Source: Pezicula radicicola
Lineage: Eukaryota > Ascomycota > Leotiomycetes > Helotiales > Dermateaceae
DNA: 64,000 nucleotides
NCBI GenBank assembly: GCA_003008705.1
Contig: PDUO01000025.1
Coordinates: 685,709 to 749,708 of the forward strand
Direction: 5' to 3'
Below are positions 10,501 to 22,091 of this stretch, piece after piece. The position numbers and the translations under genes were made by a program. The first letter of the stretch is position 1; the number at the start of each line of letters is the position of its first letter. Under the pieces are notes generated by a model. It searched no databases. It was not told the DNA's origin and saw only the letters and a list, made by a program, of their open reading frames with translations.

Positions 10501-11741
10501 AAAATGGGAACTTACTATGAGAGACGATGAACACGTGGAATGGGTCAAGCCAGAAAAGTGTTATAGATTGGATCGGCCTTATAGAGGATGGAGTTTTGGG
10601 GATATATAAATGGTCATTCTTTTCATGGTTGTGTTGGGTAGGTAAATTACTAATAGAAAGTGTAGTTTACTGCACGTAGTCTTGAATACCTTACTTTGTA
10701 CGGTACCTAGTTCGGTTCAATTGTTTCAGTGCAGAGTAATTTGGGTGTGGGTTTTGTTTTATATAGAGTACCTTGGTTGTAGTGTTTGTCTTACGAATAC
10801 CCGGAAATCAGGTGCCTACAAATTGCGTTTTGTTAAATTGGGGAATTGTCATCATCTCTCATGACCGATGGTGAACAAGAAGAGGGGAAACCCAGACTTA
10901 TTTGTGGATGTCCTTTAGGTTTCAAATCCAAGTGAGATTGCGAGAGTGAATTTGAATACAGACTTACAACAACCACGATAATCTTTGATATGTCTTTCCC
11001 GATGGATTACAGTATTGCGGGAATTTTAAGGGACGAGAACCACAGTCATTATATGTTGAATATAGTGAATATATGGGAATAATCATGTTATCGTCCTCGT
11101 ACTACAAGTAGGCCCATTCCCACACACTAATTCCACACAGAATACAACTCCACATTACCCACATATTGCTCCTGAATAACCTTGATACTCAACATTATAC
11201 TACCTAAGGATGGATTGAAGCATGCAGTTCAAATAATACTTTACAAGCCATATATGTCTTTCCGTGCAAATTTGCTTGCAATTATGATAGCTACTAGTGG
11301 AAAAAGTGAATGTAAATTACAAAATTATCTCACTGCGTAGTCCTGAAGATAAGAATACCAAGGAATCCTTACTGAGGGGAATAGATATATTTAGATATGA
11401 ACACGCATTCGCCGCGTCTAATATAATGAAAAAATGATAGTTTTACCAGCCTTAGTTCAGCCCAGGTACTAAAACACACGTCTTTATGGTACTGAATTAA
11501 TTGAGAAGAGATGAAGTTGTTTATATGAGTTGATAAAATAGTTTATCAATAAAATTGGGTTGAGAATCTTAAATTACACACTTGAGCCTAGGCACATAAG
11601 CCACCTAAGACCTATTAAAAATCGGTCCTCTACTTCTTTTAAACAATGAAAATAGTATAGGACGGTTTGTACTCGTGCTAGCCCCTGAGAAAATCCGTCT
11701 AGCAAACTTCTTCCGGGATAGGTTATCAAGGTAAGAACTCG

Positions 11742-11785
11742 TCCACTTTGTCACCTGTTATCCTCCACTCTGTCACCTGTTAACC
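11742..11785. repeat. Tandem duplication of a 22-bp unit
   Basis: Two adjacent copies, 11742-11763 and 11764-11785, differ at 2 of 22 positions; the shared core is GTCACCTGTTA. Not linked to any gene. Confidence 0.85.
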
Positions 11786-12523
11786 TAGCAATTTACAAAG
11801 CATACTATTACTACTGTTACTACTCAATTATTCTTATATTCATGACACACACTTGAAAGCCATGCTTTCGTGGCATAGTGATCCCTGTGTAAGATCTGTC
11901 GATGGTCGGCGAGTCGGCACCAAGCCGCCTTATCCTTACAGTACAATCCTCTCGGCACTTCTTTCATTGTTTCCCCGCATCCCCCACATTAAATTATGGC
12001 GTTATTCAGATCAGTACCGGATTTAGATAGACGCGCGGTAGGTTACTGATAATCCTGGAGACATGCTTAGGGCCAAGTATTCACTGCGCCCGTTAACTTA
12101 AGGCCTCGGTTAGCCCCTGTGGTCTGCCTGTGGTGTCACTGCGAGGAAGGTTTATGAAAGACATGAAGAGAAGCCAGAATATGCATATGCTCATAGCTTA
12201 ACCGAGCATCTTTCCCCCTAATGGAATTATTATAATCCCTCGCTCCTCGCATTAGGCTTCATCGCAATTATCTTCAGGCTATAGTACTCGCACCACAATA
12301 CGCGTAACACCACAATTACTCAATACCACATCGGTGTTGAATCCTCCGTCATCCGTGGCTAGATGCTCCGTTGTATGATGGATCGACGAAGAGTTGTACG
12401 TTGCACGGTGTAAACATTGAATATATATGTCAAGATGTTTCGAAACAAAAGTTGTTCCACCAACGTTCCATTCCTTTTACGTTTCATTCACTCATTTTGC
12501 CCTTTCGTTTGGACTTGGAAATC

Positions 12524-14149
12524 ATGAAGGTTTCCGATTCCCTCGCCGTTCTGGCCTATACCTCTACTGCCAACGCCTATCTTTACAACACCACCATTCA
12601 AACGAAGTATGGTGCTATACAAGGTATTCCTGCACTCAACGCCACATGCTGCTCCAAAGTTTCCGGCTATGAAAGTGTCACGGTCTGGAAAGGAATTCCT
12701 TTTGCGGCAACCACGGGCGGCTCGAACCGATGGAAGGCACCACAACCTCGTGCTGCATGGAATGGTACCACACTTGTAGCCGATACCTTTGGGTCGGCAT
12801 GTCCAGCAGGCACCTCACCGACCGGGTCTGCCGATACGGTCGTTGACGAAGATTGCCTCAATATCAACATCTGGAGCTCAGCGAACTCAACCGCTGAAAA
12901 GAGGCCCGTCATGATCTGGAGCTATCCTGCCGGGGCTAACAATGCATGGACCATGTTTGACGGGAGTGGAATGGCGCTTCAGGATATAGTGTTCGTCAAT
13001 TACAATTATCGCACTGGTCCATATGGTTGGCTTGCATTGCCAGAGCTGTGGGAGGAATCAGGAAACATCACTACCGGAAATTACGGCATTCTCGACCAGG
13101 TTGCAGCATTGAAGTGGGTGCATGAGAACATTGCCGACTTTGGCGGTGACCCAGATCGCATTACTACCGTTGGACAGTCTGCCGGCAGCGCGGCTGTGTA
13201 TCACACTGTCAACAGTCCTCTTGCCAAGGGCCTCATCGTTGGTGCTATTGCCGAGAGCGGAATTCGAGATCCGCGTGATCCTGCCTCCACCTCGTTAGCA
13301 GAAGGCTATAACAACATGACAACTTCTTTAGCCTTGGGCGCGGAATTGATATCACTCCTCAATGTGACCACAGTGGAAGAACTTCGCAACGTTTCTGCCG
13401 AAACCATTAACGCTTACAGCGGGTTCACTGGCTTCTCAAACTGGAGAGGAACCTTGGATGGCTACGCCCTTCCTGAAACCTACTGGGAGGAACTACAGAA
13501 TGGGCCCGCAAATGACGTGCCTTTAATTACTGGCAACACGAAAGATGAATCAGGCGCTGCCTATGGCACAAATGTAACAGCAGCTAACTACATGAGCACA
13601 CTGAACTCCACATACGGCTCTTTCGCAAGCCAATTTCTAGCCGCATATCCTGCAGCTAACTCCACCGAAGCATCTATGAACTCCAACCTCATCGCACGCG
13701 ATATATCTCTCGTTGGCTCATGGAACTTCGGTAACTACTGGGCTCAAAACGCTACATCGCCTTTCTATTCCTATTACTGGGATCATGCACCACCAGGACA
13801 AGACCAAGGCGCACACCACATGTCGGAGATCACATACGTGCTCAACAACCTCTATGGCACCGACCTACCATGGGAAGCTGTTGACTACGAAATTGCCGCC
13901 ACGCTAAGCAGCTATTGGGCGAACTTCGTCAAGATCTCCAATCCAAATACTGGTGGTAGCTATAGTGGGAATGGAACCCTGGCATACTGGGCTCCGAGTA
14001 ACAGCTCTAGTGCGACAACATTCCATCTTGCTCCGCCAGCTCCAATCAATGCAAATGGATTGTCTGAGGGATATGTGCAAGTGCCTGTTGCGACAGAGGA
14101 CCGTATCACTTTGTTGAATGAGTTTTTCGCAAGCAGAGTGTCACTTTAG
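12524..14149 (+). CDS. Secreted type-B carboxylesterase/lipase
   Basis: 541 residues, intronless, alpha/beta-hydrolase of the carboxylesterase type-B family. The frame opens upstream at a TTG, but ATG 12524 (ATCATGAAGG) gives a short hydrophobic leader ending near TANA, so I use it. Landmarks: GIPFA near residue 63, EDCLNINIWS, the nucleophile elbow GQSAGS with Ser about residue 219, GNTKDE, and HHMSEITYVLNNL with the likely catalytic His. The elbow has Gln where most family members have Glu (GESAG). Many NxS/T sites fit secretion. A TATATATA stretch near 12420 lies about 100 bp upstream. Substrate unknown; fungal relatives act on lipids, feruloyl or other esters. Confidence 0.85.
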   Translation: MKVSDSLAVLAYTSTANAYLYNTTIQTKYGAIQGIPALNATCCSKVSGYESVTVWKGIPFAATTGGSNRWKAPQPRAAWNGTTLVADTFGSACPAGTSPTGSADTVVDEDCLNINIWSSANSTAEKRPVMIWSYPAGANNAWTMFDGSGMALQDIVFVNYNYRTGPYGWLALPELWEESGNITTGNYGILDQVAALKWVHENIADFGGDPDRITTVGQSAGSAAVYHTVNSPLAKGLIVGAIAESGIRDPRDPASTSLAEGYNNMTTSLALGAELISLLNVTTVEELRNVSAETINAYSGFTGFSNWRGTLDGYALPETYWEELQNGPANDVPLITGNTKDESGAAYGTNVTAANYMSTLNSTYGSFASQFLAAYPAANSTEASMNSNLIARDISLVGSWNFGNYWAQNATSPFYSYYWDHAPPGQDQGAHHMSEITYVLNNLYGTDLPWEAVDYEIAATLSSYWANFVKISNPNTGGSYSGNGTLAYWAPSNSSSATTFHLAPPAPINANGLSEGYVQVPVATEDRITLLNEFFASRVSL

Positions 14150-14970
14150 GGTTTTTCTGTGCTGAGTTGTTGGTATGCTTTAGGCTCGAGGTTTTTTTCT
14201 TCACGGACGTAGTTCTGTTGGCTTCTATGCCACTTCTTGAGGGAATTCTTTTTCCGCAAGGTAGCTTTATACTGTACTTAGGGTATATTGGAACCTAAAT
14301 GATACCAATTGTCCATTTAAAAGTTGTAGGCCATTTTACAGAGCAATATAGTTTTGGGCCCGATATGTGCGTTTAAACCTACAGACCAATTGCATCGCTT
14401 TCGCTGCCTTGACTTTGCATAAATACCTCGCTTAACTCAAGTATTTCGTACCTTCCATAGGTATGTCGCTTAAAGGGATGCTTTAGTAGTTACTCTGTAC
14501 CTGCATTATAAATTATTTCTCCCGATCAAATATCTTAAGTTAAATCGTTATCACAATTGTCTACAGTACAATAATAAGAGTTTGCCTAAAATAGAGCAGG
14601 CCTGCGGCTGCAGATCAGCCATGTTCCTTCTATATTTTGAAAGAATCACATTTTGCTGGGAATATAGTACGGAACTATCAAGGTTCCGTAAGCGAGCCAA
14701 GTAGCCGAGGACTACTTATATCGTAGCATTCGTTTCTATTCCGTATCATCATCAATCTATCAATCAATTATTACAATACCAATCAGCTCTACCTATATTC
14801 TTACGAGTATACTCACCCTGGTGATCCCAACACATTTCAAGGCCAGATAATTAATAGGAAGTATCTAGCTCTTAACTAATTAAAATCTATTACAATATAT
14901 ATACTGTGATAGGCACATAGAGATGGGCGAAGTCAGCTCCTGTACTACCACTTATTACAAACAACGCATT
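14150..14970. other. Intergenic, convergent gene ends, AT-rich
   Basis: 820 bp between the 3' ends of the esterase and the SNG1-type gene. No ORF or repeat recognised. Confidence 0.6.
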
Positions 14971-16425
14971 TTATACCGTTCCTTGCCTTCTAAGTGCATG
15001 ATGTGCATTCTCCGTAGGTGCCGTATAAACCATATTCTGAAAAGGCATAGGAAACCCAGCCATGAAAGTATTAGACACCGCCCTCTGTAACTCATCTCTA
15101 CTTTCCAAGCCAACTCTTTTCCCTTCCTCAATCAAAGATCTCTCTCTTTCCTCCTGAGCCAACAATTCTCTCTCGGCATTTTTATTTCTATGAATGGAAC
15201 CTAGGATAGATAATACCGACGCAACGACCCAAATAGAAAATAAAACAGGTAAAGCAATGTGTAGTCGATTGTTACAACCTCCGCTGTATATCTGAAGTTG
15301 AACTGTGTAGATTTCGTGTGCTGGTAGTGCATATGCCCATCGATAGAAACCGGGGTTAAGTTCGAATGGATAGATGGTGGATGTGATATTAAGGATAACC
15401 CATGTTAGAACGAAGAAACTGAGGAATGAAACTGGAATGAATGCTGTGACTGCATCTAAGATGCCAAAATTGATGTGCATGTATAACCAAAATGTCATCC
15501 ATATTAACACAAACTGATTTCCGTTGACTCCCCAGCCTTCACGATACGCCCAGATATACCCGGCGACGGTGAGGGAGGCTAGGAATGTATATACAACTGA
15601 GATAACTAGACGTATGAGTCCAATATTTCGTCCTCGTAGACGCCCATATATATTGAAATTGTTGCTAATGCCGTTCAGTCCCATGAGGAAGAAAAATTGT
15701 TGTATCATCGGTAAGACTAGGGTGACTGTGTTGTACATAACTTTTGTTCCTTGGTTTGTCGGCATGATATTGATGTTGCTCGAAGAAATAGGATTGCTAT
15801 ATGCAAGTATGGCTTCAGGAGAGCTAGTGTTCATCGTCGAGATCGCTCCAGTACCATTAAGTGCATGGTAAACTGCTGTTGACGCCCCGATTAGAGTCTC
15901 GAGGTTTCCACTGATGTCGCCAAGCTGAATGGTTGGATAGTAGGCTGCGTTCCAAACGTATGTCAATGTGTCGCTCGAGTTGTAGGTAGTCGCTGTTGCG
16001 CTTCCTGTAAGTGCAGCCGATAGTCGATCCGTTGCTCCAGGCTGTGATACAATGGCACCCCAAAAATGTCCCTTGCAGACAGCCTTACGCACACTTTCGA
16101 TTGTGGGATATTCATCAACACTGTGAACTTGTAAGGTTGGAAATGAGTCGCCTTGTAACCTCTGGTACGCTCCGAGCATCGATTCGCCAATTATTCCTCC
16201 ATCGTAATCAACAGCAAGAATATTGAGGTTGTGGACACGGTTCCCGCTTTTGAACAAAGAGCCGTATAGGTATGAGAGAACTCCGAGGAAGAGAAGTATA
16301 AGCATAAGACCTGCTATACAAACAGAAATCAGGAATGGCTTTCTTTTGCCGTCCCAAAATGAATGGCGCCATCTTAATCTTGCCATGTCAATGGCGGTGG
16401 ATTCCGTGTTTGCTCTGGATCGCAT
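14971..16425 (-). CDS. SNG1/DUF3533-type membrane protein
   Basis: 484 residues, intronless, ATG 16425. One N-terminal membrane segment (residues ~30-55) is followed by a large extracytosolic domain with NxS/T sites, then about five membrane segments in residues ~235-430 (for example LVISVVYTFLASLTVAGYIW) and a charged cytosolic tail. This layout and the FNIYGRLRGRNIGLIRLVIS, NITSTIYPFELNPGFYRW and ALPAHEIY-like stretches match the fungal DUF3533 family that includes yeast Sng1. Sng1 gives resistance to nitrosoguanidine and other drugs and affects plasma-membrane lipid asymmetry. Full length and undamaged. Role in drug tolerance or lipid handling is inferred from the family. Confidence 0.8.
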   Translation of the reverse strand: MRSRANTESTAIDMARLRWRHSFWDGKRKPFLISVCIAGLMLILLFLGVLSYLYGSLFKSGNRVHNLNILAVDYDGGIIGESMLGAYQRLQGDSFPTLQVHSVDEYPTIESVRKAVCKGHFWGAIVSQPGATDRLSAALTGSATATTYNSSDTLTYVWNAAYYPTIQLGDISGNLETLIGASTAVYHALNGTGAISTMNTSSPEAILAYSNPISSSNINIMPTNQGTKVMYNTVTLVLPMIQQFFFLMGLNGISNNFNIYGRLRGRNIGLIRLVISVVYTFLASLTVAGYIWAYREGWGVNGNQFVLIWMTFWLYMHINFGILDAVTAFIPVSFLSFFVLTWVILNITSTIYPFELNPGFYRWAYALPAHEIYTVQLQIYSGGCNNRLHIALPVLFSIWVVASVLSILGSIHRNKNAERELLAQEERERSLIEEGKRVGLESRDELQRAVSNTFMAGFPMPFQNMVYTAPTENAHHALRRQGTV

Positions 16426-18031
16426 CGTGGCAGTAGTAACAAATGTAGCTAGGTGATGCTGGTGAAAAGAAAGAAGATTTAGAAGTGACTTAAGAAGTAA
16501 GAGAAGCTTACTTTGTTCCTTAGATATTTGAATGTATGCATTTAATTACTTATCCCTGGTCCGCCAGCAGGCAATCAGACGTCATCTGGAATATCCGGAT
16601 GTGAGATCTACCAATCAAGAAGCCTACATATTCTTGTGCATAAGAGGACTCAATAACTCAATAACCTCTCTATGGAGCTCTTTGCCCACTCTGTGATATT
16701 TCGGCATTCGCTGTTCGGATCTTGCCGTGCTTGCTCTTCCTAGAAAAGGGGTCGCTAAAGTTAGCGAAAAAGGGTTGTTTCCCTATCTTTCAGCGCCACA
16801 TCGGCCGCCACACGGAACGGACTCTACAAGTTTTCCATTTTTCGGTGTCCATGTCGGTGTCCGTCAAAGATGGACTTAAAACTCATCATTTCTTCCGGAA
16901 TATAATGTAAGATGTCTCCCCGAAAAGAAAACGCCATATTAATTGAATAATAACACCAAAGCACCAGAAGTGAAATCCATCTTCTCTTTTCTGTTCCTAT
17001 GTATTAGAAAAATATGTGCAAGAACTAAGCCACTAAATTATCTAGAGATTATCTGGACAACGACACTGTTCCGATATTCTGGATGTTCTGCATCAACCAA
17101 TTCTCACAGCTTTACTTCGTATACGGCGCAACAACAACACTACCAACCATCCCTGCCTCAACATTATTCACCGACGTAAGTGGCAGCTCTGGGCCAGAAC
17201 CACTCGTCATAAGTTGTTCCTATATTGGAATCAAACCATTATACATCGTAGTAACCGCAACAGTCTCAACCGAATTTATTCCGTCGACCAAGAACCCTGT
17301 AATATCAGCTCTGGGCGCTGTACAATCCAATGGTGGTAGCTGGTTTTCATTGACTTTGATTTGAAGAGTTTGCACAATGCGTTCGAAGTGGATGAGAAAA
17401 AGAAGTGTTGGTATCCCACGCCAGGGACGTTAACTAGATCCGGCATCGAGGACCATGGTACCAATGAGGGCAAAACGTGCGCCGAATTTTCTTTGACTGT
17501 TGTTTCGATGTCGAATAGATCATCCGATGGGCCTCAAGTTTCTGCAATGAGAGTCCAGTTCGCGAGAGTGAACCCTTCTGGAACATCATTGGCGGAAATG
17601 GAGTATATTTGTTTTTGAAGCTGTGACTATGCAGCTTCGAGTCTAGTCGAGGTGGAGACGAAAGTGGAAGCTCGCTTAATTCATTACTGCTGGGGTGGAC
17701 ATTCTATGTGGATAAGTGGACTTGACGTTGTTATTTAGTACAGCGCTCCCACTGTTCTTTTGGATCTAACGCTACTCCATTTTGCTCATTTTGCTCATAG
17801 CGTCCACTCTTACCAACGTGAGTTCTGCTTCCGATCATACGCCGACGACCCACGGGTAGCTGTGGAGGAAGAAAGTACTGTACACGGGGAAACGCTTAGC
17901 GAATTCTTTGAATGAAGGTAGTAAGACGGGGGTTCCATATACGTCGGATTCATGAATTTGGCATTGCCATTCCATTGCAGATAAACCCTACTTGTGTTTC
18001 TGGTACAGGTATCCTCGGAGGACGAAATCCA
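16426..18031. other. Intergenic with unassigned open frames (17083-17618)
   Basis: 1.6 kb upstream of the SNG1-type gene. Two plus-strand frames at 17083-17364 and 17361-17618 overlap end to start and have protein-like composition (SGPEPLVISCSYIGIKP; CWYPTPGTLTRSGIEDHG). They could be exons or a frameshifted remnant of one gene. I do not recognise the family. Nothing else is seen. Confidence 0.35.
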
Positions 18032-18497
18032 AACGTTAACAATAGTCTATAAGAAGCTGGAAAAGCCAAATAAACCAGCTTCTTAGTCCACTAATTTTAT
18101 TAGACTAGACTAGCTTACTATGGATCTTATAAGTCTATACTATATATAGCTATTACAAACTACAACCCTTTAAGCTTTAGATAATTTTAAAATTAAGAGC
18201 CTATTATAATCTATTATATATCTAAAAAATTAGAATTTATAATAGAGTAGTTAGATTATTATAAGGTAAAGTAATTTAATTACTTTTATTAGGTTGTAAA
18301 GCTTAGACTACCTCTCTCTATACCTTATAAGAAGCCACTCTAACTCTAACTTCTTATAACTTCCCTAGACTATTAGCTTTTTAGGCTAACAGTCTACTAT
18401 ATTAGCTAGAGTTAGTCTAGTCAAAAACTAGACGGCGGTCTGGTTTTTTACTAGTTTTTCCAGCCCAAGTACAAAAAGCCAGACTATCGTTGACGTT
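18032..18497. mobile_element. MITE-like element with imperfect terminal inverted repeats, RIP-like composition
   Basis: About 466 bp. The left end AACGTTAACAATAGTCT (18032-18048) pairs with the right end 18481-18497, read in reverse as AACGTCAACGATAGTCT: 15 of 17 match, and both differences are C/T-type transitions. The interior is extremely TA-rich with few CpA/TpG, as RIP leaves. A short hairpin, GTCTAGT-caaaa-ACTAGAC, is at 18415-18433. No coding capacity, so non-autonomous. No clear target-site duplication was found, so the exact ends are uncertain. Confidence 0.6.
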
Positions 18498-18881
18498 GAC
18501 AAATTTTAATAGAGAATAATCTTCAGCTATCAGGTGTCAGACATCAAACTAGCTAATAATCACACAACATGTTGTCGAAGAAGTTGCGACCACTAATGCA
18601 CGGGATACTCGAGCATGGATCGGATTTTGGGGCTTGACAAGGATTTATCCTAGCCGTTATAGACTTTCACGAATCATGATCACAGAGCGTCTCCATTAAT
18701 GCCAATCTCACAGAACAAACGCGTAGATGTTGGAAGTGGGCTCCTGCGATTTGAAGTGCATACATTCCTAAGCTCGTAGTGAGGATCTGTACAGTACAAA
18801 ACATAAGAAGAACGTCATGCCATCTTTATATGAGAATGTCCCTTTGACTGGTAGCCACAACAAACGGAAACGGAAATCAGC
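18498..18881. other. Intergenic
   Basis: Spacer between the inverted-repeat element and the next coding remnant. Nothing recognised. Confidence 0.5.
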
Positions 18882-20406
18882 ATGGTTTCGCTATCATTTG
18901 TAAGCAAGCGCCACTTAGATCTAAAGTCATTGTGGGAGATCCTTTTTAACCTTGTATCATATAGTGCTTAGTGTGGACTTTTGCCGCCAGTTGCATTAGA
19001 TCCGCCGGAGCTGTCTCCAATACTTCTGATATTAGAACATTTCAAACCCCATCGGCTCGGGTTTGGCCAAAGTTTAGGCTCTGGTAAAGTTGACACTTGC
19101 AGGCCGGGAGTTGATGCTAAAGGAAACTTTAGGCTTCCAGATGCTAGTATCGATCCCGACCTTCTAGCCGCAGATATCCAAGGCATTGGGAGTATTGGTG
19201 CTAGAGGCATCGAGTTCAATAACTTTTACTATGTAAGAACCATATATACCATGGAGTTGAACCGAGGTTGGCAAAGGTTAAGTATGGCGGCGAAATTCCA
19301 TATATCCCGACAGATTGGAGTGTTTATGGCTTTGGGACAATTGCCTACAATACTGTGCTTAAAGCCGCACTCCAGGCCATCAAATATCATGGCTTAATAA
19401 TGGACTTAGCCCTAGGTCCAGCTTCAGGTCAAGGTGTTCCTACAGAATATAACAATCGTGAGCTTCTTCTTATAAAACTTGTCAATGACAAGAACTACAG
19501 ATTATTGACATACATCCAGCTGGCCTAGCATATGATTTGGTAAGTTTTGACATCACAATTTAAAATTAGAAGCTTGTAGCTGACACCCACAGCTTGCTTT
19601 TAATGTCACAGCCGATCCCGGTTCTACTTATAGTGGTCTTGTACCTGGTTACGGCTCTGGCACTCTTGTTTCTGTCATCACGGCAGCGATCTTGAAGAAT
19701 AGTTTCTCTGTTAAGGAAACGAGCGCTGGCACTACAAATTACTGCACTGCGTATATGCTTGCTGACGATAGCATCACCCATATTACGGATAATGTTAGTA
19801 GTAATGGCACAATTGATGTCACGTTTCTTGTGAATGACACAGCGGAGAGCTATATCATATATGTCACCTACTATGCCTTATCTCGCACTAGAGCGTGCAT
19901 CTCAAGTGTAGAACCGCAAAATATCGTCCAGAATGGATCCTTTACTGTTGACCACTTCTCCACACGTGGAGCAAAATTAACTACAGACTTCTTGAAAGAG
20001 TATGTTATGATCGATGGTGTGAAGGAGCTTTTTCAGGAAGTTGGAAACTATCGTAAGTTTACAATATGCATCACCGAATTCTCAGGTACAGTATACTGGG
20101 TATAATATAGTCTGGGAGAGTGCAGAAATTCAAAGCCCATTATACTGGACTCCAGAGTTAGCGACAACATCTAAAGCGATGCATGGCTATGATATCGGAG
20201 CATACATAATGCTACTTTCCCAGAACAATGGCTGCGGTTTGGGTAAAGTTGCAATTACGTACCCAAATTGGTTCGAAAAAGATACTCTAGACAAGGGCCA
20301 AGGATATGTTTCTGACTGGCGTGACACAATATTGTACCTCTTGTCAACGTGTGAACGGAGGATGAATGTTACTTCTCTCTATTGTTCAGCAATTTTGAGC
20401 GAGTAA
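18882..20406 (+). pseudogene. Broken large secreted glycoside-hydrolase-like gene (N-terminal part)
   Basis: Resembles a fungal family of ~900-residue secreted proteins with glycoside-hydrolase-like (alpha-L-rhamnosidase-type) features. A first exon MVSLSF (ATG 18882) can splice with GTAAGC...TTAG into the next. Key pieces are FRLPDASIDPDLLAADI and GSIGARGIEF (family FRYWLPDAS..., so two residues appear lost), VPTDW-like IPTDWSVYGFGTIAYNT, GLIMDLALGPASGQGVP, then YSGLVPGYGSGTLVS, VDHFSTRGAKLTTDFLKEYV and GVKELFQEVGNY. A clean intron 20051-20111 precedes WESAEIQSPLYWTPEL. The frame shifts near 19490-19505. The protein stops at 20404-20406 soon after GQGYVSDWRD, about halfway through the family length. 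Degenerate; family name is approximate. Confidence 0.55.
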
Positions 20407-22091
20407 AGCCACTAAAAAGTAGGAATTCCTCCTGTACTGTATTTACCAATATGACATCATTCTATCTTCCCATTTTCATTTTCTCAAAGTTAAATGGCAT
20501 CCTTGGTAGATTAATAGTTCAGTCGCGGATGCTAATGCATTAACGTTGCTAAATATCAATATGATTTTTTTAACTTGAATTGCTGTCATCATAGTATAAA
20601 GAAACCGTCCTCCTGTTTATGCCAATGGCTTGCCTTGTCTCTACTTACATATCTTGCTCTAGCTACTTCATGCCTCTATTCACATGGACAAGTAGTAAGC
20701 ATAGTTGTTAAGAGACTAAAAATCAAAAGATCAAACGTGCTGAGAGATTTTGAATTGGGGAAAGAGCCGTTATAATACGTTTCGTGATTATCCATTGTGG
20801 TTATTCTGAACAAAGTGTACAAAGCTCGTGCTCAGCTGGTCAACCGTAGAGATTGACCATGTTGTCAAAATTTCTAGTGGAATTTTGAGAATCCCCTCCC
20901 GGTAGCCGTTAGTAAACCGTCTATCAAAGCCAAAGTTAATTGGTGGATTTGCGCTCCTCTACGGCCCGACCCAATCAAGTCATGTCGCAATACACCTGGC
21001 TCGATCTCTTCGGGGAACTTAAGATCGCTTAGCCTAGCAACTATTCATTAAGTAGGTACAAAAAGGTCTCAACAAGATACATTCTTAGAATTCTACGGCA
21101 ATATACCACAGTGTAGACGTCTTTTGACAAGATCCTGAAATGGAAGCAACTGGTGTTTTATTGTCGAAATCTGGGTACGTGACTTTAGAATATTTTGGAA
21201 CAGAAAGTCAGGATATCGTTTAGATTGACATATTCTTTGCTAAATGCTAGGAAAGCATAACTACTCATAGCCCATATATGCTATACCAAGTTCGAAAGTA
21301 CCTATACGACAAAAACGCATCACAGTGATGAAATAGTATGAAAGTTAGAGATCAACTAAGTGGAGCACTAACAGCTGTCTAGAACTTTATGTCAATACCC
21401 TACTATTATTTAAAAACTCCAATTGCCTCAGCCAAGTAGCTGCCATAAGAAGTGGCATTGCAAAAGTTCTTGTCGATGGACTTCAGCTCTTGTAAAATTC
21501 GCCAAGTGCTATAATCCCGGTCTACACCCGTACGTCATTCGCGGGTAGCGAAGATTTGTTCCGAGTTTCCCCTTTGCCTCTCTTGGTCTCGTCCTGAACA
21601 AGACTGGTTACTCAAATATTTGTGATGGGACCAAGAAATAAGTCTTGGTGGTGGTTACTCCTTAATTCTAAGTTAGCGCCTAATACTTTAACACGAGGGT
21701 ACCCAAGAAGCGATTGTAATTAGGAGGTCGGGATGCTCGGTCATGGTTGGATATAAACGCCAGCCGAGTTGCTTGGTTTCTGGGCGACCAAGAACCAAGA
21801 ACGGCGGAGCGAAAGTAACTGACCATTTCCATTTGCACTTCCGAACTCAAGAGAGAGGTTATGAATAACTTGTACCCGCGACTTGCAACTCTCCTTTGAT
21901 TTTCCTTTAGAGTTTTTCAAACAATTTGTTTGTCTTCTCTTTCACAGTCGACTTTTTACAGTGTTGTCGCTACATCAAGTTTCTCTTCACTCGTTCAGAG
22001 AGTACTTGCAGCACATCTCCCTCGCTACCTTTACGCAGTCTTTTTCATTATTTATACTTATCAATTTCTTCATTTCACAAAATTTTGAATC
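20407..22091. other. Intergenic, 1.7 kb
   Basis: Holds the end of the preceding remnant and the promoter of the GH72 gene, including a CT-rich stretch just upstream of 22092. Small frames at 20575-20775 and 21883-22095 have no family features. Confidence 0.5.

Larger units (their letters stand above)
10322..12523. other. Intergenic, 2.2 kb, AT-rich with low-complexity tracts
   Basis: Holds an A-rich/CA tract at about 10437-10500, a 22-bp tandem duplication at 11742-11785 and a TATATATA motif near 12420 that may serve the esterase. A 60-codon frame at 10682-10864 has no features of a real protein. No gene recognised. Confidence 0.5.

Noticed and set aside
12371..12523. 51-codon N-terminal extension of the carboxylesterase
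   Set aside because: It starts at TTG and would bury the leader that follows ATG 12524.
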